DNA of 5,163 nucleotides, taken from NCBI GenBank assembly GCA_019348515.1, contig JAHWJF010000312.1, positions 1-5,163 of the forward strand, written 5' to 3'. This DNA is from Chloroflexota bacterium. GTDB lineage: Bacteria; Chloroflexota; Chloroflexia; Thermomicrobiales; UBA6265. Each line of letters begins with the position of its first letter. The stretch's first letter is position 1. Position numbers and translations under genes: made by a program. Positions 1-3,730 of this stretch are shown here, piece after piece. The notes under the pieces are model-generated. The model was not told the DNA's origin, searched no databases, and saw only the letters and a list, made by a program, of their open reading frames with translations.

Positions 1-131
1 ATACCTATGCGGCCCCGGTTGTCTACGGCGGCGATAGCCAGACCCAGACCGGATTGGCTGTTGAAGGTGACGGCGGCACGGCCATTGCGGACGCCACCGG
101 CGGCAACAACAACCTCGCTTTCGTTAGCTAA
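1..131 (+). CDS. C-terminal fragment of a Gly/Ala/Asn-rich, probably extracellular protein
   Basis: An open frame enters from the left edge (first full codon at position 3) and ends at TAA 129-131, giving the last 42 residues of a protein. The fragment is low in charge and rich in small and polar residues, with alternating stretches such as EGDGGTAIADATGG and a GGNNNLAF run before the end. This composition is typical of repetitive secreted or cell-surface beta-structured proteins. There is no catalytic motif, anchor or sorting signal in the visible part. The frame is supported by its composition and by the strong hairpin starting 18 bp after the stop codon, which fits a gene end. The family cannot be named from 42 residues; an extracellular location is inference. 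Confidence 0.55.
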   Translation, partial: TYAAPVVYGGDSQTQTGLAVEGDGGTAIADATGGNNNLAFVS

Positions 132-149
132 GTTCCCGTTCGAGCACGT

Positions 150-183
150 TCAGGGGGTGGCGCACACCAGCGCCACCCCCTGA
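150..183 (+). terminator. Strong hairpin terminator after the left-edge gene
   Basis: A perfect 14-bp stem (150-163 paired with 170-183, core GGGGGTGGCG / CGCCACCCCC) closes on a 6-nt loop. It begins 18 bp after the TAA stop at 129-131. The following bases (GTGTGTCTCGC) are only weakly T-rich, so it is not a textbook intrinsic terminator, but the length and GC content of the stem and its place right after a stop codon make a terminator or a 3'-end stabilising hairpin the best reading. Confidence 0.65.
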
Positions 184-676
184 GTGTGTCTCGCACTGTC
201 CCGGGTGGGTCGTTGATAGAGGCGCATCATTCCGGTGCCTCCCGGAACGAATGGAGACCAGATTCGGTGTGTTGATGCATTGCGTCAAATTGCGTCAAAT
301 AGTAGTTCCCTTTGCCTCTCAGGATGCGTCAGCCGCTACGACTGTTGCTCAGTCACTTCTGGGCCGATCCGAGAGAAGCGGCTAAGCCTCGCCAATCCTG
401 CGCTGCATCAGGCCCTCCTGCCCGTGCATCGCGTCGTATGATCAATCCGTCAACGAATACCATCGTGTACGACTAGTGAGTCCCCGTTCTCGTTCCAAAA
501 GAAGAATCAGCAGCCCGTCTTCAGGGCTTCCCGTTGACAATCGGCTCACCTCAATGCAACCGTGCGCGCTATCATGCCGTACGTACAGTAATGACGACCT
601 CGATATGCGTTGCATCAGTCGATCCTGGTTCTCGCGGCAACCGGCGCTGGTGCCGCACGTGACATAGGGGGGCCTC
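184..676. other. Intergenic stretch with no convincing gene
   Basis: About 490 bp between the hairpin at 150-183 and the GTG start at 677. Short open frames on both strands lack ribosome binding sites and coding-like composition. Visible details are a small perfect hairpin (TTCCGG 230-235 with CCGGAA 242-247, 6-nt loop), a tandem 10-bp duplication at 281-300, and a palindromic GTACGTAC at 579-586. A TTGACA hexamer at 534-539 has no acceptable -10 partner 16-18 bp downstream (TATCAT at 570-575 is 30 bp away), so no promoter can be assigned to the gene at 677 with confidence. No tRNA, riboswitch or transposon remnant was recognised. Confidence 0.6.
281..300. repeat. Tandem 10-bp direct duplication
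   Basis: The decamer TGCGTCAAAT occurs twice with no gap (281-290 and 291-300) and is preceded by the similar GTTGATGCAT. Such a unit could be a slippage product or a pair of protein-binding half-sites one helical turn apart. Nothing nearby favours either reading. Confidence 0.6.
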
Positions 677-2089
677 GTGACGAGCAGTCAAGTCCGACAA
701 GCGTTCACAGTTTTCGCACAGGGAATTGCGCGCCGGTTCAGCCAATTCCCCTTTGGCCTCCTCATGTTGGCTCTTGCAATCTGTTTCGGCGCCACCCAGA
801 TCGCGACAGCGTTCTTCCAAGTGCCCGATGAGCCTTCGCCCGAGAGTGGAACAGCCCAAGTGGTCGCGCAAGGCGTGTTCAACATTGCGGGCGACGACCT
901 CCGTTGGCAGATTGCGGAGCGCACGGCGGCGCTTCCCGCAAATGCCTCCACTGTCGAGAGTGCGATGGGGTTCCTCATCGTGGACGGCGGAGTGCTACTC
1001 GTCGAGGATCTGGCCACAGGCGAACAACACCGCTTGCCGGCCGGAGAAGCGATGCTAACGAGGGACGGCGACGAGCAGATCCGAGCCGCTCTCGGTTCTG
1101 AATCGGTCGTCTATTGGGAGTTGGCGCTGGTCGACGCCACAATAGAGGATCTGGGCGAAGGCGTCGTGTTCACCGGCGAGTCGTTTGCTGGTCCTGGCGC
1201 TCGGCACGATCTCGATCTTCTTCAGGACGCGCTCGGTCCCGGTGGGACGACGGCAATACCGGCGGGCGCCTTGCCCACGCTCGTCCTCATTCTCGATGGA
1301 GTCGCGGAGATCGCCACCGACACCGGCGATGTCTTCTCACTCGGCGCCGGCGAGGCTATTGCTCTAAGTGGTCCGCTTGTCCTGACCGCTACCGAGAGCG
1401 GCGCCAGCGTTTCCGTCCTCTATACCGGTCCCGCCATACCGCGCCTCACGGATCAGCAAGGGACTCCAGCGCCAAGCCGGCGCGTCATCGCATCTCCAGT
1501 AGCGCCGACCCCGGAAGCCACTGAGGCTCTGCCGGCAGCGACCGCGGAGATCGGGCAAACGACCGAGGAAGGTGACGATGCCGATGCTGATGCCGACGGG
1601 CTGGCCAGCCAAGAGGAAGTTGAAGCGGGTACAGACGCGAATCTTTCTGACACCGACGAGGATGGTCTCACCGATGGTCAGGAGGTGGGTGAAATTGGGA
1701 CATCGCCGCTAGTCGCGGACACCGACGGCGACGGTGTACTTGACGGCGACGAAGTCGCGCAGGGAACCGATCCGCTCGACGACATCACCGATGCCGCGGC
1801 CGGCGAGGTGCCGACTGTCGATGAGCCTGTCGCCGCTGAGGAACCGGCGGACGTCGAGGTGGCGCTCACACCTGGTGACAGCGATGGAGACGGCCTCGAG
1901 GACGCTATTGAGCTTGAATTAGGCACCGATCCATTCGATCTGGATACTGATGACGACGGGTTGACGGACGGTGACGAGTACTACGTGTACGCTACCGGCA
2001 CCAGGAATCCCGATTCGGATGGTGACGGAGTCCTCGACGGAACAGAAATCGCGAACGGAACGGATCCCAATGATCCGAACAGCTTCTGA
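677..2089 (+). CDS. Membrane-anchored or secreted protein with two degenerate cupin-like domains and six calcium-binding TSP3-like repeats
   Basis: 470 residues. The start is GTG 677, preceded by a G-rich Shine-Dalgarno (AGGGGGG, 666-672) 4 bp upstream. Residues 1-23 are a polar stretch with R19 R20, followed by a hydrophobic segment at about 24-46 that is either an uncleaved anchor or a signal peptide (an A43-T44-A45 site is possible). Residues about 62-155 and 180-250 read as two beta-rich cupin-like folds: each keeps the glycine pattern (LPAGEAML at 120-127, SLGAGEAIAL at 221-230) but lacks the HxH...E and final His metal ligands. A Pro/Ala/Thr/Glu-rich linker (about 251-300) leads to six DxDxDG repeats starting at residues 303, 325, 348, 401, 423 and 446, most with a conserved E at position 12, as in thrombospondin type 3-like calcium-binding repeats. 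No enzyme motif is visible. Extracytoplasmic, calcium-stabilised stalk and ligand-sensing or adhesive roles are inference. The cupin assignment is moderate; the calcium repeats are clear. Confidence 0.85.
   Translation: MTSSQVRQAFTVFAQGIARRFSQFPFGLLMLALAICFGATQIATAFFQVPDEPSPESGTAQVVAQGVFNIAGDDLRWQIAERTAALPANASTVESAMGFLIVDGGVLLVEDLATGEQHRLPAGEAMLTRDGDEQIRAALGSESVVYWELALVDATIEDLGEGVVFTGESFAGPGARHDLDLLQDALGPGGTTAIPAGALPTLVLILDGVAEIATDTGDVFSLGAGEAIALSGPLVLTATESGASVSVLYTGPAIPRLTDQQGTPAPSRRVIASPVAPTPEATEALPAATAEIGQTTEEGDDADADADGLASQEEVEAGTDANLSDTDEDGLTDGQEVGEIGTSPLVADTDGDGVLDGDEVAQGTDPLDDITDAAAGEVPTVDEPVAAEEPADVEVALTPGDSDGDGLEDAIELELGTDPFDLDTDDDGLTDGDEYYVYATGTRNPDSDGDGVLDGTEIANGTDPNDPNSF
1583..1777 (+). 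repeat. First triplet of calcium-binding DxDxDG repeats (coding)
   Basis: Encodes residues 303-367 of the cupin/calcium-repeat protein. Three repeats start at D303, D325 and D348 (spacings 22 and 23). Each has Asp at positions 1, 3 and 5, Gly at 6 and Glu at 12, the calcium-loop pattern of thrombospondin type 3-like repeats. The first is the most degenerate (DADADGLAS, with Ser at position 9 in place of Asp). The triplet closes with a short cap reading GTDPLDD. Confidence 0.85.
1877..2077 (+). repeat. Second triplet of calcium-binding DxDxDG repeats (coding)
   Basis: Encodes residues 401-467. Repeats start at D401, D423 and D446, again spaced 22 and 23, and end with GTDPNDP. Position by position it matches the first triplet (DGL, then DTDxDGLTDG, then DGDGVLDGxE followed by GTDP), which suggests duplication of a three-repeat block. 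A 33-residue acidic Ala/Pro/Val linker separates the two. Confidence 0.85.
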
Positions 2090-2137
2090 AAACTGATTCC
2101 TTGGCGCGCAAGAGCGACACCAGAGGTGGATTGGGCA

Positions 2138-2177
2138 ACGGACCGGGTGGGTCTGAACGCGGCCCCGCCTGGTCCGT
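2138..2177. terminator. GC-rich hairpin between convergent genes, possible bidirectional terminator
   Basis: A 14-bp stem including two G-T wobbles (2138-2151 with 2164-2177, ends ACGGACC / GGTCCGT) closes on a 12-nt loop. It lies 48 bp after the stop of the cupin/calcium-repeat gene and 22 bp beyond the stop of the converging membrane-protein gene. No T-tract follows on either strand, so efficiency is uncertain. Its position between two convergent ends is the main argument. Confidence 0.5.
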
Positions 2178-2199
2178 CAGGCAGTATCGAAGGATAGAG

Positions 2200-2451
2200 T
2201 CAAAGCACCAGCCAAGAAGCAATGAGTGCAACTGATAACGCGAGGAGGACTGCGCTCGCGGCTGGCATGCCCCACAGCGCCCAGACAAGAGCAGTCGCGA
2301 CAACGAGCACGGCGAGCGTGATCAAATACCCAAACGCGAACGAGTTCGGTTTGCCGTGTGTGCTCTGGCCGCCGATCGTCTCGCCTGGTGGCGTTAACTG
2401 CGATCCAGAGAGGATCTGACGCGTAGCGCGTCCAGTTGGTCGTCGGGTCAC
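2200..2451 (-). CDS. Small two-helix membrane protein, second gene of a coupled pair
   Basis: 83 residues from GTG 2451-2449 to TGA 2202-2200. Residues 1-37 are polar and basic at the front (TRRPTGRATR) and Pro/Gly-rich later, probably cytoplasmic. Residues about 41-60 (FGYLITLAVLVVATALVW) and 64-82 form two hydrophobic helices joined by a tight turn with GMP. The protein ends within the second helix (SWLVL). The frame stays open upstream to 2589, but the GTG is chosen because it overlaps the stop of the preceding gene as GTGA, the classic arrangement for translational coupling. The upstream extension is Arg/His/Pro-rich and looks like an out-of-frame shadow of the first gene. I do not recognise the family, and no catalytic residues are visible. 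A role as an envelope or accessory membrane protein working with its partner is inference. Confidence 0.65.
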   Translation of the reverse strand: MTRRPTGRATRQILSGSQLTPPGETIGGQSTHGKPNSFAFGYLITLAVLVVATALVWALWGMPAASAVLLALSVALIASWLVL

Positions 2452-2657
2452 AACCGAGGCTCGGGCGCCGACTGAGCGCCATCGTTGAGGCCCGTGACAT
2501 CGAATGACGGGTGGTGGCGGAGTGTGCCCCGCCAGATGCGAAGGACGATGATCTTGACAATGCCGGACCAGAGAAGCAAGACGCCACACACCAGGGCCAC
2601 GGGACCCAGTCCGGCCGCGACGCCCCCTACGACGAGAGCGATGCCGGCCAGAACCAT
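2448..2657 (-). CDS. Small two-helix membrane protein, first gene of a coupled pair; true N-terminus uncertain
   Basis: 69 residues from the first usable start (ATG 2657-2655) to TGA 2450-2448. Residues about 1-17 (MVLAGIALVVGGVAAGL) and 20-39 (VALVCGVLLLWSGIVKIIVL) are transmembrane helices, followed by a basic stretch (RIWRGTLRHH) and a polar tail. Basic residues after helix 2 suggest a cytoplasmic C-terminus. No Shine-Dalgarno precedes this ATG. The same frame is open for 27 further codons upstream and reads like real protein (SYEEIKAARYFSIISAI), which would complete the first helix, yet it contains no ATG, GTG or TTG. A rare start codon, a lost start or a sequence error are all possible. 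It overlaps the next gene by 4 bp and is divergent from the coiled-coil gene at 2887. The family is not recognised. Confidence 0.65.
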   Translation of the reverse strand: MVLAGIALVVGGVAAGLGPVALVCGVLLLWSGIVKIIVLRIWRGTLRHHPSFDVTGLNDGAQSAPEPRL

Positions 2658-2735
2658 TATTGCCGAGATAATCGAGAAATACCGTGCTGCTTTGATCTCT
2701 TCATAACTTTCTAGCCCAGGTGGGGCATCGGATAG

Positions 2736-2765
2736 ATCCTAACCGCGATTCGACTGGACTCGCAA
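2736..2765 (-). promoter_or_regulatory. Candidate promoter for the small membrane-protein pair
   Basis: On the minus strand a TTGCGA hexamer (2765-2760) and a TAGGAT hexamer (2741-2736) are separated by 18 bp; each matches the sigma-70-type consensus at 4 of 6 positions. Transcription would begin near 2729, about 70 bp upstream of the ATG at 2657. The matches are modest, so this is only a candidate. Confidence 0.3.
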
Positions 2766-2798
2766 TGTCTCCGGCGCGCAAGAACCTATGGTGGCACG

Positions 2799-2851
2799 CG
2801 GTTCACGATCCATGCCACGATGAACCGTACAATGCTGGTACTTATGAACCG
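2799..2851. repeat. Three copies of a TGAACCG heptamer, operator-like
   Basis: CGGTTCA at 2799-2805 is the exact inverse of TGAACCG at 2821-2827 (15-bp spacer), and a third copy lies at 2845-2851 in direct orientation. Both direct copies are preceded by A. The group brackets a possible -10 hexamer and sits 36-88 bp upstream of the coiled-coil gene, a reasonable place for a regulator site. Binding is inference. Confidence 0.4.
2828..2833 (+). promoter_or_regulatory. Possible -10 element for the coiled-coil gene
   Basis: TACAAT matches the TATAAT consensus at 5 of 6 positions and lies 53 bp before the ATG at 2887. The nearest -35-like hexamer (TTCACG, 2802-2807) is 20 bp away, longer than usual, so the promoter would be weak or activator dependent. 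Confidence 0.3.
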
Positions 2852-2872
2852 GGACCACCGGGTGCTCGATCC

Positions 2873-2878
2873 AGGAGG
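2873..2878 (+). promoter_or_regulatory. Perfect Shine-Dalgarno for the coiled-coil gene
   Basis: AGGAGG lies 8 bp upstream of ATG 2887. It is the strongest ribosome binding site in the window, and it decides that the plus strand, not the overlapping minus-strand open frames, is coding here. Confidence 0.85.
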
Positions 2879-2886
2879 GCTCAACA

Positions 2887-3090
2887 ATGCTTAACAATCG
2901 GTTGGCGCGCGAAGCGCTGAAGCAGGCCGCGACCCAAGTCAATCAAGGGGTCCGTGACGGTGCGCGACAATTCGTGGAGCGTGAGGTGACACCACTTCGG
3001 GACCGCGTTGATGAGCTCGAAGGACGGGTTGCCCGTCTCGAACGACAGTTGGCCGAGGTCCTCAGAGATCGAGACCGAACCGGTCATTGA
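2887..3090 (+). CDS. Small coiled-coil protein of unknown function
   Basis: 67 residues from ATG 2887, behind a perfect AGGAGG, to TGA 3088-3090. Residues 1-28 are an amphipathic, basic and amide-rich helix-like segment. From about residue 30 to 58 hydrophobic residues follow a strict 4-3 heptad rhythm (V30, V34, L37, V41, L44, V48, L51, L55, V58) with Arg and Glu/Asp filling the flanking positions, a classic parallel coiled coil. The end (RDRDRTGH) is charged. There are no cysteines, no transmembrane segment and no catalytic motif. Oligomerisation or partner binding is the likely mode of action; the size and pattern resemble small scaffold or accessory proteins, but no family is recognised. 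The gene stands alone, divergent from the membrane pair and convergent with the thioredoxin-like gene. Confidence 0.8.
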   Translation: MLNNRLAREALKQAATQVNQGVRDGARQFVEREVTPLRDRVDELEGRVARLERQLAEVLRDRDRTGH

Positions 3091-3151
3091 GCGCTACGCG
3101 GCTGCGGAAGCTGTAGAGGCCAGGGCACGCCTAGCCGATATGCTTTGATGG

Positions 3152-3652
3152 TCAGCCGGGGACAAACATCGGCACCTCCCCATCCGCTGACATGACGAGG
3201 GGAGCGTGACTCGCGCCGACTGCGTCTGCGACGGCATCGCCAAGTGCGTCCAGAGCGGGCTTCATGAACCCCATGGTCGTATAGGCAATCGTGCCATCTC
3301 GGTCAATCAGAAAGACCGTCGGTGTTGCCATGATATCGAAGGCGCGAGAGATCGGGTAATCCTCTCCTTCGAGGAGAATGGGGAACGTGATTCCATAACG
3401 TCTGGCAAACGATCTCGTGATATTCGCGGAATCTTGAGAAACCCCCATCACTGTGAGGCCATCAGCACGATGCCGCTCGTGCAGCCGCTCCAGAAATGGG
3501 AACATTTGCTTGCTGGAGGCGCATGAGCTCTTGTAGATCCCAAGCAACACCGGGCCGCTTTCGAGAACGCGTTTCAGGTCGTGTGCTCGGCCTTCCGCAT
3601 CGTCGAACTCTCGATCGGGAAATGGCGCCTTTTGGCCTTGTTCGGTCGTCAT
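3152..3652 (-). CDS. Thioredoxin-fold (redoxin/AhpC-TSA-like) protein with a single-cysteine CxxS site
   Basis: 166 residues. ATG 3652-3650 is chosen because GGGAG (3662-3658) lies 5 bp upstream; the in-frame GTG at 3676 would add 8 residues but lies in a hairpin loop without a ribosome binding site. The fold is shown by the APFPDREFDD entry strand, the GPVLLGIYKSSC strand-turn (34-44), a GVSQDS motif (70-75), YGITFPIL (86-93) and the cis-proline loop MATPTVFLIDRDG (108-120). The usual CxxC is C44-A-S-S47, and C44 is the only cysteine in the protein, so it cannot form the internal disulfide of a thioredoxin. Family members reduce or oxidise thiols or peroxides; a one-Cys peroxidase, monothiol reductase or mixed-disulfide role is inference. 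No signal peptide is present, so it is cytoplasmic. It follows the PLP sulfur enzyme by 78 bp and is probably co-transcribed with it. Confidence 0.88.
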   Translation of the reverse strand: MTTEQGQKAPFPDREFDDAEGRAHDLKRVLESGPVLLGIYKSSCASSKQMFPFLERLHERHRADGLTVMGVSQDSANITRSFARRYGITFPILLEGEDYPISRAFDIMATPTVFLIDRDGTIAYTTMGFMKPALDALGDAVADAVGASHAPLVMSADGEVPMFVPG

Positions 3653-3657
3653 TTTCA

Positions 3658-3662
3658 CTCCC
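3658..3662 (-). promoter_or_regulatory. Shine-Dalgarno that sets the thioredoxin-like start
   Basis: GGGAG on the minus strand, 5 bp before ATG 3652. It abuts the inverted repeat at 3663-3694, so folding of that hairpin could affect access of ribosomes to this site. Confidence 0.65.
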
Positions 3663-3694
3663 GTAGGCGCTGTCACGATGTGCTGAGCGCCTAC
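3663..3694 (-). promoter_or_regulatory. Intercistronic 9-bp inverted repeat next to the thioredoxin-like ribosome binding site
   Basis: GTAGGCGCT (3663-3671) and AGCGCCTAC (3686-3694) are perfect inverse complements separated by 14 nt; a further 3-bp stem (CAC / GTG) can form inside the loop. In the presumed mRNA the hairpin ends directly at the GGGAG ribosome binding site. It may be an RNA element that stabilises, processes or attenuates the operon message, or a DNA operator for an internal promoter. The sequence cannot separate these. Confidence 0.55.
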
Positions 3695-3730
3695 AATCTG
3701 CCGTCTCCACGCGGGCGGCGACGTTCCACG

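Noticed and set aside
235..441. 68-codon plus-strand open frame in the left intergenic stretch
   Set aside because: It begins with a GTG inside a small hairpin, has no ribosome binding site, and its Cys/Ser/Arg-rich translation shows no domain-like pattern.
353..463. 36-codon minus-strand frame (MVFVDGLIIRRDAR...)
   Set aside because: No ribosome binding site and very short; chance is the simpler explanation.
534..539. TTGACA hexamer, perfect -35 consensus, upstream of the cupin/calcium-repeat gene
   Set aside because: No -10-like hexamer at 16-18 bp; the nearest (TATCAT, 570-575) is 30 bp away.
572..1017. Minus-strand open frames overlapping the start of the gene at 677
   Set aside because: They are shadows of a well-supported plus-strand gene with clear domains and a ribosome binding site.
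2177..2587. 136-codon minus-strand open frame across the small membrane genes
   Set aside because: Ser/Arg/Cys-rich translation without hydrophobic segments; the two adjacent frames give convincing transmembrane proteins and a GTGA overlap.
2103..2783. The 11-mer GGCGCGCAAGA occurring at 2103 and 2773
   Set aside because: Only two copies, low complexity and no shared context; probably chance in GC-rich DNA.
2881..3087. Minus-strand open frame over the coiled-coil gene
   Set aside because: The plus strand has a perfect AGGAGG site and an unbroken heptad pattern; the minus frame has neither.
3118..3136. Possible terminator hairpin between the coiled-coil and thioredoxin-like genes
   Set aside because: The stem is only 7 bp with one mismatch and no T-tract, too weak to call.
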